Assembly (NCBI GenBank): GCA_002364755.1
Contig: DEZI01000019.1
Coordinates: 11,852 to 75,851 of the forward strand
DNA from: Stenotrophomonas maltophilia
GTDB lineage: Bacteria > Pseudomonadota > Gammaproteobacteria > Xanthomonadales > Xanthomonadaceae
DNA: 64,000 bases
Direction: 5' to 3'
A model generated the notes under the pieces. That model ran no database searches. It had not been told where the DNA came from and saw only the letters and a program-made list of their open reading frames with translations. Made by a program: the position numbers and the translations under genes. Positions 1 through 8,120 of the stretch are shown here, piece after piece; the stretch's first letter is position 1; the number at the start of each line of letters is the position of its first letter.

Positions 1-521
1 CGGGCGATCGTTTCCAGCGACTGGCCGGTGTGCTTGGCCAGCACTTCGTTCAGGCGCGAACGCAGGGTCAGGATTTCACGGGCATGGATGTCGATGTCCG
101 TGGCCTGGCCCTGGAAGCCGCCCAGCGGCTGGTGGATCATCACGCGCGAGTTCGGCAGCGCATAACGCTTGCCGGCAGCGCCCGAGGCCAGCAGCAGGGC
201 GCCCATCGAGGCGGCCTGGCCGACGCAGATGGTGCTCACGTCCGGCTTGATGTACTGCATGGTGTCGTAGATCGCCATGCCGGCGGTGACCACGCCACCC
301 GGCGAGTTGATGTAGATGCTGATGTCCTTTTCCGGGTTTTCCGCTTCCAGGAACAGCAGCTGCGCCACCACCACGTTGGCCATGTGATCGTCGATCGGGC
401 CCACGAGGAAGATCAGGCGCTCCTTCAACAGGCGCGAATAGATGTCGTAGGCACGCTCGCCGCGGCTGGTCTGCTCGACCACCATGGGAACCATGTTCAG
501 GGCTTTGGTCCGGTTGTCCAT
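1..521 (-). CDS. clpP: ATP-dependent Clp protease proteolytic subunit (partial, 3' end outside window)
   Basis: Reading on the minus strand from an ATG at 519-521, the product begins MDNRTKALNMVP and runs 173 codons to the window edge without a stop. The catalytic serine lies in GQAASMGALL (about Ser105) and the histidine in MIHQP (about His130). The third triad residue, an aspartate expected near residue 180, is beyond the window, so the gene is truncated only by the window. ClpP is the serine peptidase barrel that degrades proteins handed over by ClpX or ClpA in the cytoplasm. It follows tig by about 75 bases on the same strand, the usual tig-clpP order. A GAGGTACC-like stretch upstream of the ATG (AGGTACCTCACGAA) is a modest ribosome binding site. 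Confidence 0.97.
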   Translation of the reverse strand, partial: MDNRTKALNMVPMVVEQTSRGERAYDIYSRLLKERLIFLVGPIDDHMANVVVAQLLFLEAENPEKDISIYINSPGGVVTAGMAIYDTMQYIKPDVSTICVGQAASMGALLLASGAAGKRYALPNSRVMIHQPLGGFQGQATDIDIHAREILTLRSRLNEVLAKHTGQSLETIA

Positions 522-597
522 TTCGTGAGGTACCTGTCTTGGGGGGAAACACCCCCGCGCCGGTGCAGGCGCGGGGTATGGGGAGATCCGCCCCGTA

Positions 598-1893
598 TTA
601 CTGGCGGATCGCGTCCTGGAACGACAGCTTTTCTTCGGTGTGCTGGGCGCGCTCGGCGATCCAGTCGATCACCTGCTCTTCCATCACACGGTTCTGCAGA
701 CCAGACATCAGCTGGGGGTCGTTGCGGTACATCTCAATGACCTGCTCCGGCTCTTCGTAGGTCGAAGCGATCAGACGCATCGTTTCATTCAGGCGCTTGG
801 CTTCCAGGCGCAGGTCGTTGGTGCGGGCGACTTCGCCCACCACCAGGCCGACCAGCACGCGCTTGGCGGCCGCTTCCTTGAAGCCTTCGTGGGCATCGGC
901 CGGGATCTCACCGACGTTCTGGCCGTTGCGGCGGGCCTGCTCGACCTGCTGGCCCAGCATGGCGCGGGCTTCGTTCTCGACCAGGCGCGGCGGCATTTCC
1001 ACCGACGAATAGGCGGCGATCAGCTGCTCGCCCACTTCGCGGCGCAGGCGGTTCATCAGGGCGCCCTTCAGCTCGCGCTCCAGGTTGGCGCGGATGTCGC
1101 TGCGGAACTGCTCGACGTCGCCGCCCTTCACGCCGAAGCTCTTGATGAAGGCTTCATCGACGGCCGGCACGACCGGCTCGGACAGCTCGACGACCTTGAC
1201 GGTGACCTGCACGGTCTTGCCAGCCAGCACCGGCACGCGCCAGTCAGCCGGGAACTCGACGTCCAGGGTCTTTTCTTCACCCTTGGCCAGGCCGACCAGG
1301 CCCTTTTCGATGGTTTCGAACATCATGCCCTGGCCGAGCACGATCGAACCCTTCTCGGTGCCTTCGGCCGGCAGGCGCTCTTCGCCGGCCTGCGACCAGG
1401 TTTCCAGCGCGACCAGGTCACCGTCCTGCGCGCCACGGGTGACCGGGGCCCAGGTACGACGCTGGTTCTGCAGGTTCTCGATCATCTGGTCGATGTCGGC
1501 GTCGGTGATTTCAGCGGTGTGGCGCACCACGGTCAGCTTGCTGACGTCGATGTCGCCGAAGTCCGGCACCACTTCCACGGTGGCGACGAAGGAGAATTCA
1601 CCCTCTTCGCCCTTGTCGATGCGCGGGCTGCCGACGATGCGCAGGTCGTGCTCACGCACGGCGGCATCGAAGGTTTCGCGCAGCAGGCCGTCCAGCGCCT
1701 CGCCACGGACCTGCGCGCCGAAGCGCTGCTCGATCACCTTGGCCGGCACCTTGCCCGGGCGGAAGCCCTTGATGCGGGTGGTACGGGCGATTTCGCCCAG
1801 GCGGCCGTTGATGTGGCTCTGCAGACGGTCTTCCGGCAGCGAGAAGCTCAGGCGGCGTTCCAGGTTGCCGATGGTTTCGATCGAAGCTTGCAT
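598..1893 (-). CDS. tig: Trigger factor, ribosome-associated chaperone and peptidyl-prolyl isomerase
   Basis: The 431-residue product begins MQASIETIGNLERRL, and the length is normal for the family. The N-terminal ribosome-binding signature GFRPGKVP sits at about residues 43-50. A FKBP-like PPIase domain follows at roughly 155-245, and the remainder is the helical SurA-like chaperone arm. The open frame extends further upstream, but the ATG at 1891-1893 is preceded by GGAGTCAAC, a good ribosome binding site, and begins the conserved domain. Trigger factor binds near the exit tunnel and shields nascent chains. It lies directly upstream of clpP and downstream of tRNA-Leu on the same strand, the arrangement common in gammaproteobacteria. 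Confidence 0.97.
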   Translation of the reverse strand: MQASIETIGNLERRLSFSLPEDRLQSHINGRLGEIARTTRIKGFRPGKVPAKVIEQRFGAQVRGEALDGLLRETFDAAVREHDLRIVGSPRIDKGEEGEFSFVATVEVVPDFGDIDVSKLTVVRHTAEITDADIDQMIENLQNQRRTWAPVTRGAQDGDLVALETWSQAGEERLPAEGTEKGSIVLGQGMMFETIEKGLVGLAKGEEKTLDVEFPADWRVPVLAGKTVQVTVKVVELSEPVVPAVDEAFIKSFGVKGGDVEQFRSDIRANLERELKGALMNRLRREVGEQLIAAYSSVEMPPRLVENEARAMLGQQVEQARRNGQNVGEIPADAHEGFKEAAAKRVLVGLVVGEVARTNDLRLEAKRLNETMRLIASTYEEPEQVIEMYRNDPQLMSGLQNRVMEEQVIDWIAERAQHTEEKLSFQDAIRQ

Positions 1894-2082
1894 GTTGACT
1901 CCTGCCACCGGTGGCCCACGCCCCCGGCTCGATGATTGGGATGAAACGGTTGTAAGGACACGACGTCTGGGACGCGCCTGCTTGCCGCAGCCCTTTAGTT
2001 TCGCCCAATTCGGCCTGCACTGCCAGCGCGTGGCGGTCAAGGGTCCGTCGGCGGCCCGATCAGGGCGGAGACAGGCCGGCAC

Positions 2083-2167
<85 letters not shown>

Positions 2168-2379
2168 GTGGCCGGCACAGGGGTTCATTGTCGCAGGCGG
2201 GGCTGGAAAGCGAAAGGCGTGACAAAGCTGAATTCGCGAGTTCTACGCACTGAGCAGTCGCGATCAGCGCTGATGCATTGGCCTGTCCAAGGTTGACGCC
2301 GCCCGGCGCGAGGCTGGCGAGCGGGACACGTGCGCGGCCACGAAACCCCGCGGGCGCCTGCAGCCGTTGCACACGGCAC

Positions 2380-2409
2380 GGGTCCGGATGGCCCAGGCCA
2401 TCCGGACCC
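2380..2409. repeat. Perfect 12-bp inverted repeat after the small lipoprotein gene
   Basis: GGGTCCGGATGG and CCATCCGGACCC pair perfectly around a 6-base loop. It lies 7 bases beyond the lipoprotein stop codon on the minus strand. No T-run follows in either direction, so it is either a stem protecting the mRNA 3' end or a factor-dependent terminator. The rest of 2168-2416 shows nothing I can assign. Confidence 0.6.
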
Positions 2410-2416
2410 GGCACGC

Positions 2417-2737
2417 TTATTGAGCTGGCTGGGCTGGCTGCGCAGGTTCGGTCGGCCCTGCCTCAGCACTACCGCTTCGGCGCACTTCGATCCCCTCCCC
2501 ATCCGCGGAACGGCGGATCTCCACGTCCGGCGCTGCGGGATCGACGGCTGTTACACCGGTTTCGCCCGTGTGCATCGCAGGTTCGGCAACCTGCGCAGGC
2601 GCAGCGTCCGTACCGGCAGGCCTTTCCACCGTGCGCGCAGGATCATTCTGCGCAGACGGGTCTTTCTGGCAGGCCGACAGTGCCATCACCAGCAGGCCGG
2701 CACCTGCCAGCGTCGCAACTCTGTTCATTCGCAACAT
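2417..2737 (-). CDS. Small putative lipoprotein, unknown function
   Basis: The 106-residue product has a short signal peptide with the lipobox LSAC (Cys at about residue 23), so it is probably acylated at the cysteine. The mature part is polar and low in complexity, rich in Pro, Ala, Glu and Gln, and ends in repeated PAQ units. No domain is recognised. The ATG at 2735-2737 has GAGAG eight bases upstream; a second in-frame ATG at 2728 (MNRVATLAG) is possible but less well spaced. It sits alone between tRNA-Leu and the tRNA-Lys pair, all on the minus strand, and is followed by a perfect hairpin. Confidence 0.75.
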   Translation of the reverse strand: MLRMNRVATLAGAGLLVMALSACQKDPSAQNDPARTVERPAGTDAAPAQVAEPAMHTGETGVTAVDPAAPDVEIRRSADGEGIEVRRSGSAEAGPTEPAQPAQPAQ

Positions 2738-2869
2738 CTACAGTTCTCTCAAGAATGCGCTCTGCGCGGAACATCCATTGAGAGTGATGAGCGGGGTGAC
2801 CGGTGAGATGCAGCGCACAGCATTGAAAACACTGATGACGCATGTAACCCAGTTTTAAGCATCGCTTCA

Positions 2870-2892
2870 GTAGATCCACGCCATGCGTGGAT
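2870..2892. repeat. SMAG stem-loop (GTAGATCCACGC type)
   Basis: GTAG followed by ATCCACGC-CAT-GCGTGGAT. This is the S. maltophilia GTAG-headed REP type, here as a monomer between the lipoprotein gene and the tRNA-Lys terminator. Confidence 0.85.
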
Positions 2893-2924
2893 TTGCCGCC
2901 GCAGCGGAATGCCTGATCGCAGGC

Positions 2925-2958
2925 AAGAAAAAAGCCACTTGGCGGACCAAGTGGCTTT
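2925..2958 (-). terminator. Rho-independent terminator of the first tRNA-Lys gene
   Basis: On the minus strand a 12-bp stem AAAGCCACTTGG/CCAAGTGGCTTT with a 4-base loop is followed by a T-rich run. It starts a few bases after the CCA end of the tRNA. Confidence 0.85.
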
Positions 2959-2962
2959 CGTC

Positions 2963-3038
2963 TGGTGGGCTGTCAAGGATTCGAACCTTGGACCTATTGA
3001 TTAAGAGTCAACTGCTCTACCAACTGAGCTAACAGCCC
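2963..3038 (-). tRNA. tRNA-Lys (anticodon CTT), copy 1
   Basis: 76 bases with acceptor stem GGGCTGT/ACAGCCC, encoded CCA, and anticodon loop CTCTTAA giving anticodon CTT. It is identical in its readable body to the second copy 138 bases away. Confidence 0.94.
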
Positions 3039-3138
3039 GAAATCGGGGCGCGAATTATGACCCCATCCGCCTGGGGGATGCAAGCACTTCGTTCAACATC
3101 GTTGACGTCCGCACTGCTCCGGGTACCGCACCAGCTGA

Positions 3139-3170
3139 AGAAAAAAGCCACCTGGCATACCAGGTGGCTT
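3139..3170 (-). terminator. Rho-independent terminator of the second tRNA-Lys gene
   Basis: Stem AAGCCACCTGG/CCAGGTGGCTT with loop CATA on the plus strand, followed on the minus strand by a T-run. It resembles, but is not identical to, the terminator of copy 1. Confidence 0.85.
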
Positions 3171-3176
3171 CTGTCT

Positions 3177-3252
3177 TGGTGGGCTGTCAAGGATTCGAAC
3201 CTTGGACCTATTGATTAAGAGTCAACTGCTCTACCAACTGAGCTAACAGCCC
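3177..3252 (-). tRNA. tRNA-Lys (anticodon CTT), copy 2
   Basis: 76 bases, the same sequence as copy 1, with encoded CCA and anticodon CTT. Each copy has its own terminator, so the two are likely transcribed as separate or nested units. Confidence 0.94.
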
Positions 3253-3331
3253 GTGAAACTCAGACGCACATTGTAGCGTGCATTCTGTTTATTGCAATAC
3301 CGTGCCGGCGTTGCCGATGCGGTTGAAACAG

Positions 3332-3408
3332 TGGGGTGGCTGAGGGGATTCGAACCCCCGACCACCGGAATCACAATCCGGTACTCTAACCAACTGAGCT
3401 ACAGCCAC
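3332..3408 (-). tRNA. tRNA-His (anticodon GTG)
   Basis: Acceptor stem GTGGCTG/CAGCCAC, discriminator C, and encoded CCA. The anticodon loop TTGTGAT gives GTG. The base 5' of the acceptor (position 3409) would supply the extra G-1 typical of tRNA-His, opposite discriminator C. Confidence 0.94.
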
Positions 3409-3595
3409 CACTGAAACGTTTGCTTCACCGCCGATGTTGCCGGCGCTGGAGCCTGATGCTTTGCCTTCAGTGGGCGGAAGCAGAAGTTCCGTCCCCCGAA
3501 GCGAGTCCGGCATTCTCCGGGAGTCGCGCGGGAATTGCAAGTACTTCTTCACATTGATGTGCAGGGGCCTGCCAGGGTCCGACAGCGCCCACCAC

Positions 3596-4324
3596 TCAGG
3601 GATCGCTGGCCGAGATGACCCGGGTCGTTTCGCCTGCTTCGTCCAGGAACGCCAGCGTTGCCTCGCCCTTCGGCGTGACCTGCAACTGCAGGCGCGGATT
3701 GCCCTTGGCGTCCAGCAACTGCAGCATCGCGTTGCGCGCATCGGACTTGCCGAGGAACACGCGACGGGTGATCGCCTCTTCGCCCGCCTTGGCCAGGCGC
3801 TCATCGTCGGCCGAGAAGATCGGCCGCTTCAGGCCATCGGCCACGTCATTGAACATCAAGCCTGCGATATTGCCATCGGGGCCATCCAGACCCAGCAACT
3901 GCAGCTGCTGGTCCTGCTGGTACCGATCAAAGGTGAGGCTCATCCCGCTGTCCGGACGCCCATCCTTGCCCAGTGCACCGTTGAAGATCAGGCCACCGTT
4001 CTCGGTGCCCTCGTCATTCAGGAACAGCATGCCGGCCATGGGCCGCTTGTGTGCGGTGATCTCCTCGCCCTTCATGAAGCCACCCGGGAAACGCGTGCGA
4101 TTGGACACAACCAGGCGCAGGGTGCCGTCGGGCTCGCGGATGTTGATGCGCTGCGCGTTGATGACCTCGAACGATGCATCGCGATGGGCACTGGCGCCCA
4201 TCAACAGACCGGCCAGCGCCAGCAGGGTGACACCGCCGCAGTACAGCGAAAGCCGCCGCTGGCTGGCGCGCAGGCGCTGTATTTCCGCAACGAGGTCCTT
4301 GTGCTGGACTGCCTGCTCCGTCAT
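3596..4324 (-). CDS. Membrane-anchored protein of unknown function
   Basis: 242 residues. A short cytoplasmic N-terminus (MTEQAVQHKDLVAEIQRLRA) that looks helical precedes one transmembrane segment (about residues 26-45, YCGGVTLLALAGLLMG). The rest is predicted to lie outside the membrane and holds loosely repeated short beta-like units: DGTLRLVVSN, NGGLIFNG, AGLMFND and PRLQLQVTPKGEA. I do not recognise a named family, although similar proteins occur in the Xanthomonadaceae. The ATG at 4322-4324 has GGAG eight bases upstream; the open frame extends 23 codons further without a better site. It lies between tRNA-His and tRNA-Arg on the same strand, an isolated protein gene inside a tRNA cluster. 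Confidence 0.8.
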   Translation of the reverse strand: MTEQAVQHKDLVAEIQRLRASQRRLSLYCGGVTLLALAGLLMGASAHRDASFEVINAQRINIREPDGTLRLVVSNRTRFPGGFMKGEEITAHKRPMAGMLFLNDEGTENGGLIFNGALGKDGRPDSGMSLTFDRYQQDQQLQLLGLDGPDGNIAGLMFNDVADGLKRPIFSADDERLAKAGEEAITRRVFLGKSDARNAMLQLLDAKGNPRLQLQVTPKGEATLAFLDEAGETTRVISASDP

Positions 4325-4454
4325 GCGTCTCACTCCTTTGATGGGGCAGGAAAAGCGGACAACGCGCTGCCCCGGACGACCTTGTCCGAGCAATGACTGT
4401 AATGGGTGGAGACGAAGGGGCCATGCGCCGGAAGTCAGGGAGCTTTCCCTGCAA

Positions 4455-4531
4455 TGGCGCGCCCGACAGGAATCGAACCTGTAACCGCCGGCTTAGAAGG
4501 CCGGTGCTCTATCCAGTTGAGCTACGGGCGC
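4455..4531 (-). tRNA. tRNA-Arg (anticodon TCT)
   Basis: 77 bases with acceptor GCGCCCG/CGGGCGC, encoded CCA, and anticodon loop CTTCTAA giving TCT. Confidence 0.94.
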
Positions 4532-4568
4532 CCGAACCGGAACGGCGTCCAATCCGACGTAGTGGGAT

Positions 4569-4645
4569 TGGTCGGGGTAGAGGGATTCGAACCCCCGACA
4601 TCCTGCTCCCAAAGCAGGCGCGCTACCAGACTGCGCTATACCCCG
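4569..4645 (-). tRNA. tRNA-Pro (anticodon TGG)
   Basis: 77 bases with acceptor CGGGGTA/TACCCCG, discriminator A, encoded CCA, and anticodon loop TTTGGGA giving TGG. It lies 37 bases upstream of tRNA-Arg on the same strand, probably one transcript. Confidence 0.94.
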
Positions 4646-4824
4646 GTGCTGCAATCCCCTCGGGCAGGACCCGGGGAGCTGGTCATTGTGAACAAGCGCA
4701 ACGCAGCCTGTCAACGCAGCGTGCCCGCCGGCTTGGCCCTGCCACACCACCGTACGCCACCATCGGCTATGCTCGCTGTAATCGGCCGGATGGCCCTGAC
4801 CCCTCTTTCGCACGGAGATTTCGC

Positions 4825-5583
4825 ATGCGCAGCGGCAACCCGGCTCTTTCCGAGTCGACTTTCCTCGACCTGGCGAGCGGCTCGGTGGTGACCCACCCCG
4901 ACCAGGCGATGACCCTCAACGGCACCGTCAACAAGACCGGCATCCTGTTGCTGCTGACCGTGCTGACCGCCGCCTTCGCCTGGAACCAGTCGATCAACGA
5001 CTATGGCCAGGTGATGGCCAGCGCCAAGCTGTACGCCATGGGCGGCGCGATCGGCGGTCTGGTGCTGGCGCTGATCACCATCTTCAAGAAGGAATGGTCG
5101 CCGGTCACTGCGCCGATGTACGCGCTGGTGGAAGGTCTGTTCCTCGGCGCCATATCGGCCGTGTTCAACATGAAATTCCCGGGCATCGTGTTCCAGGCGG
5201 TGCTGCTGACCTTCGGCACCCTGTTCGCCCTGCTGTTCGCCTACCGCAGCGGCCTGATCAAGGCCACCGAGAACTTCAAGCTGGGCGTGGTCGCCGCCAC
5301 CGGCGGCATCGCCCTGCTCTACCTGGCCTCGTTCGTGCTGGGCTTCTTCAACATCAACGTGCCGGTGATTCATGACGCCAGCTGGCTGGGCATCGCCTTC
5401 AGCCTGTTCGTGGTGGTGGTGGCCGCGCTGAACCTGGTGCTGGATTTCGACTTCATCGAAACCGGCGTGGCCCAGCGCGCGCCGAAATACATGGAGTGGT
5501 ATGGCGCATTTGGCCTGATGGTGACCCTGGTCTGGCTGTACGTGGAATTCCTGCGCCTGCTGTCGAAGATCCAGCAGCGCTGA
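4825..5583 (+). CDS. Bax inhibitor-1/YccA-like integral membrane protein
   Basis: 252 residues with seven hydrophobic segments between about residue 34 and the C-terminus (for example ILLLLTVLTAAFAW and IALLYLASFVLGFFN). A soluble N-terminus MRSGNPALSESTF precedes them. The conserved acidic stretch LVLDFDFIETG lies in the last third. The pattern matches the bacterial BaxI_1 branch of the Bax-inhibitor family; these are inner-membrane proteins whose role in bacteria is not settled (calcium leak or protease-partner roles have been proposed for relatives). The ATG at 4825 has GGAG eight bases upstream, and the open frame extends upstream only through tRNA sequence. A clear terminator follows the stop. 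Confidence 0.88.
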   Translation: MRSGNPALSESTFLDLASGSVVTHPDQAMTLNGTVNKTGILLLLTVLTAAFAWNQSINDYGQVMASAKLYAMGGAIGGLVLALITIFKKEWSPVTAPMYALVEGLFLGAISAVFNMKFPGIVFQAVLLTFGTLFALLFAYRSGLIKATENFKLGVVAATGGIALLYLASFVLGFFNINVPVIHDASWLGIAFSLFVVVVAALNLVLDFDFIETGVAQRAPKYMEWYGAFGLMVTLVWLYVEFLRLLSKIQQR

Positions 5584-5605
5584 GCCCGATCAGGCCTTAA
5601 ACGAC

Positions 5606-5636
5606 AAGCCGCGATCCGCGAGGGTCGCGGCTTTTT
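5606..5636 (+). terminator. Rho-independent terminator
   Basis: Stem AAGCCGCGA/TCGCGGCTT followed by TTTTT, 23 bases after the Bax-inhibitor-like gene. Confidence 0.9.
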
Positions 5637-5653
5637 CGTAAACCGGAGGGGCG

Positions 5654-5718
5654 GTAGAGCCGAGCCCATGCTCGGCTGCTCCAGGCACAAAAGCAGCCGA
5701 GCATGGGCTCGGCTCTAC
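5654..5718. repeat. SMAG inverted dimer
   Basis: Two stem-loops of the GTAGAGCCGAGCCCATG type face each other (GTAG at 5654 and CTAC at 5715-5718). Together they form a long inverted repeat between the terminator and the flavin reductase gene. Confidence 0.88.
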
Positions 5719-5725
5719 AGAAACT

Positions 5726-5746
5726 GTCGAGCACGCTCGACGCTAC
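5726..5746. repeat. SMAG-like stem-loop, reverse orientation
   Basis: GTCGAGC-ACGCTCGAC-GCTAC, which read in reverse begins GTAGCGTCGAGC. It ends 14 bases before the next start codon and so lies in the leader of the flavin reductase mRNA. Confidence 0.6.
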
Positions 5747-5760
5747 GGAACCCCCACACC

Positions 5761-6381
5761 ATGCCCGACACCTTCCACAGCTACCGCCCCGCCGACGGCC
5801 ACCGCCTGCCGCACGACCCGTTCAACGCCATCATCGGCCCGCGCCCGATCGGCTGGATCTCCAGCTGCGCCGCCGACGGCGCCCTGAACCTGGCGCCGTA
5901 CAGCTTCTTCAACGCCTTCAACTACACCCCGCCGATCATCGGCTTCTCCAGCCAGGGGCGGAAAGACTCGCTGCACAACATCGAGGCTACCGGCGAATTC
6001 GTCTGGAACCTGGCCACGTTCGATCTGGCCGAGGCGATGAACGAAAGCTGCCGCGCTGTCGCGCCAGAGGTCGATGAGTTCAGCCTGGCCGGGCTGGCGC
6101 CGCTGGCGTCCACCCAGGTGCGCCCGCCGCGCGTGGCGCAGAGCCCGGTCAGCATGGAATGCCGCTGCACTCAGATCGTGCGCCTGCGCGATGCCGCCGG
6201 CCAGGACACCAACGGCTGGCTGGTGCTGGGCGAGGTGGTGGCGGTGCATATCGATGCGCGGCTGCTGGTCGATGGCATCTACGACACCGCTGCAGCCGAC
6301 CCGATCCTGCGCGGTGGCGGCCCGGCTGATTACTTCCGGGTCAGCGCCGAACAGCGCTTCCGCATGTTCCGCCCGGCCTGA
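5761..6381 (+). CDS. Flavin reductase-like domain protein (FMN-binding split barrel)
   Basis: 206 residues. The conserved N-terminal pattern FNAIIGPRPIGWISS, followed by NLAPYSFFNAFNYTPPIIGFS and the central ETGEFVWNLA-type segment, is typical of the DIM6/NTAB flavin-reductase family that binds FMN in a split-barrel fold. Such proteins supply reduced flavin or act as flavoprotein oxygenase components; no oxygenase partner is adjacent. The ATG at 5761 follows a stretch lacking a strong Shine-Dalgarno sequence (CGGAACCCCCACACC). The stop lies 3 bases from the stop of the convergent TSUP transporter gene. Confidence 0.88.
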   Translation: MPDTFHSYRPADGHRLPHDPFNAIIGPRPIGWISSCAADGALNLAPYSFFNAFNYTPPIIGFSSQGRKDSLHNIEATGEFVWNLATFDLAEAMNESCRAVAPEVDEFSLAGLAPLASTQVRPPRVAQSPVSMECRCTQIVRLRDAAGQDTNGWLVLGEVVAVHIDARLLVDGIYDTAAADPILRGGGPADYFRVSAEQRFRMFRPA

Positions 6382-6384
6382 GCC

Positions 6385-7134
6385 TCAACGCGACAGCAGC
6401 ACCGGCAGCGCCGAGCACAGCAGGGCGATGCCGGAGGCGGTCAGCAGGCCCAGTACGATCTGCCGGAAGCGCGCGTCGCTGATGCCGATGTACAGGCGCG
6501 CGCCCAGCAGGGTTGGCACCAGCATGGCCGGGGCCACGATGGCGAAGTACGGCAGCATCTGCCGGGTGATCATGCCGTTGCCGACATAGGTGGCCATGGT
6601 CACCGCCAGCATGGCTAGGTTGAAGTTCTGGATGACCGCACGCTGCTCGTCCTTGGCGAAGCCGCGCAGCGTGCTCCACAGCGTCGGCACCGGCCCGGCG
6701 AAGCCGCCTATGCCACTGAGCACGCCGCCGGCCATGCCGGCCACGGCGTCGCCGATGCGGCCACCCACGGTGATCGGCGGCAGCCTGCGCACCATCAGCA
6801 TCACCGGGCACCACACCGCCAGGAACCCGCCCAGCAGCGCCTTGAACCAGGCCATGTCCAGCTGCGGCAGCACCAGCACGCCCAGCGGAATGCCGGCCAG
6901 CCCACCCAGCACGAACGGCAGCAGCAGGCGCAGGTTGAAGCCGCGGCGCACGGTGAACACCGCCAGCAGCTGGCCGGTCAGCGCGCCGAACACCGACAGC
7001 GCGGCGGCCAGCCGCGGATCCAGCCCCCAGGCCCAGAAGGACATCGCCACCATGCCGAAGGCGAACCCGGAAAGGCCCTGTACGAAGCCGGCGACGATCG
7101 CACCGATCGCCACCAGCAGATAGACCGGATCCAT
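6385..7134 (-). CDS. TSUP (TauE/SafE) family membrane transporter
   Basis: 249 residues with about eight hydrophobic segments. The family's repeated glycine-rich pattern is visible near the start (AIGAIVAGFVQGLSGFAFGMVAMSFW) and again near the middle (AVAGMAGGVLSGIGGFAGP). TSUP proteins move sulfite, sulfonates or other small organic anions across the inner membrane; the substrate cannot be read here. The ATG at 7132-7134 has GAGGAG six bases upstream. It follows the LysR gene by 25 bases on the same strand, so isochorismatase-fold gene, LysR gene and transporter gene probably form one unit. Confidence 0.9.
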   Translation of the reverse strand: MDPVYLLVAIGAIVAGFVQGLSGFAFGMVAMSFWAWGLDPRLAAALSVFGALTGQLLAVFTVRRGFNLRLLLPFVLGGLAGIPLGVLVLPQLDMAWFKALLGGFLAVWCPVMLMVRRLPPITVGGRIGDAVAGMAGGVLSGIGGFAGPVPTLWSTLRGFAKDEQRAVIQNFNLAMLAVTMATYVGNGMITRQMLPYFAIVAPAMLVPTLLGARLYIGISDARFRQIVLGLLTASGIALLCSALPVLLSR

Positions 7135-7159
7135 CACGCTCCTCGTTGCAGTGGCGTGG

Positions 7160-8068
7160 CTAGCCCGCCCCGCCCGTCCACCCAGCGTAGTGCGTGGCCA
7201 GGTGATCGACCAGCGCGCGCACTTTCGGCGCCAGGGCACGCGCATGCGGATACAGCGCGAAGTAACGGCGCTGGCCGGCATTCCAGGCCGGCAGCACGCG
7301 GATCAGGCGACCGCTGCGCAGGTCCTCCTGCACGGTCAACGCAGTAAACAGACTGATGCCCATGCCCGCCATCACCGCCGCATGCAGCGCTGGCGTGGCA
7401 TCCACGCGCAGGCGCTGGCCGGCCTCGATGCTGGCGGTGGCGCCGCGCGGCCCCTGCAGCTGCCACGGCGCACCGGCCCCGGTCGGGCTGAAGCCCAGCA
7501 GCGTGTGCTGCTGCAGGTCGGTGGCCTGCCGCGGCAGGCCGTGCCGGGCCAGGTACGCGGGGGCGGCCACGAGAATACGCGGGCAGCTGGCCAGCTCACG
7601 CGCCACCAGCTGGCTGTCCGGCAGGGACGGCGCGATGCGCAGGGCCAGATCGAAGCCGCCACCGACGACATCGACCAGCTGGTCGTCGGCCGACAGGTCC
7701 AGCGAGACCTGCGGGTAGCGGGCGAGGAATTCCGGCAGCCAGTGCGGCAGCTCCTGGCTGGCCACGACCTGCGGCACGCTGATGCGCAGGCGCCCGCTGG
7801 GCTCGGCCTGGCCGGCGCGTGCGCGGTCATCGGCAGCCTCCAGGCGATCCAGCAGGGCCACGGCCTCGCGGTAATAGTCGCGCCCGGCCTCGGTCAGCGA
7901 CAGGCGCCGGCTGTTGCGGTCGAGCAGGCGCACCTGCAGGTGTTCTTCCAGTTGCCGCAGCTGCCGCGACATCGCCGAATGGGTGGTGCCCAGGCGCTCG
8001 GCGGCGGCGGTGAAACTGCCCGCTTCGACGATGGCGCGCAGCGCGCGCAGGGCGGCGAAGTGATCCAT
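7160..8068 (-). CDS. LysR-family transcriptional regulator
   Basis: 302 residues. The N-terminal winged helix-turn-helix is clear (ALRAIVEAGSFTAAAERLG then SAMSRQLRQLEEHL, residues about 8-45). A linker helix (LLDRNSRRLSLTEAGRDYY) and an effector-binding domain from about residue 90 follow. It matches the AaeR/DmlR-like group in general layout. Unusually for the family it is not divergent from its likely targets but lies between an isochorismatase-fold enzyme gene (upstream) and a TSUP transporter gene (downstream) on the same strand. A role in controlling that cluster is inferred from position only. Confidence 0.92.
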   Translation of the reverse strand: MDHFAALRALRAIVEAGSFTAAAERLGTTHSAMSRQLRQLEEHLQVRLLDRNSRRLSLTEAGRDYYREAVALLDRLEAADDRARAGQAEPSGRLRISVPQVVASQELPHWLPEFLARYPQVSLDLSADDQLVDVVGGGFDLALRIAPSLPDSQLVARELASCPRILVAAPAYLARHGLPRQATDLQQHTLLGFSPTGAGAPWQLQGPRGATASIEAGQRLRVDATPALHAAVMAGMGISLFTALTVQEDLRSGRLIRVLPAWNAGQRRYFALYPHARALAPKVRALVDHLATHYAGWTGGAG

Positions 8069-8120
8069 CGAAGGCAGCTCCCGGAAGCGGAGCCCGCGAT
8101 CTGCGGGCCCCGCCAGCTTA

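Noticed and set aside
76..552. 158-residue minus-strand frame overlapping clpP
   Set aside because: It is out of frame with the conserved ClpP sequence, which begins at 521, and has low-complexity composition.
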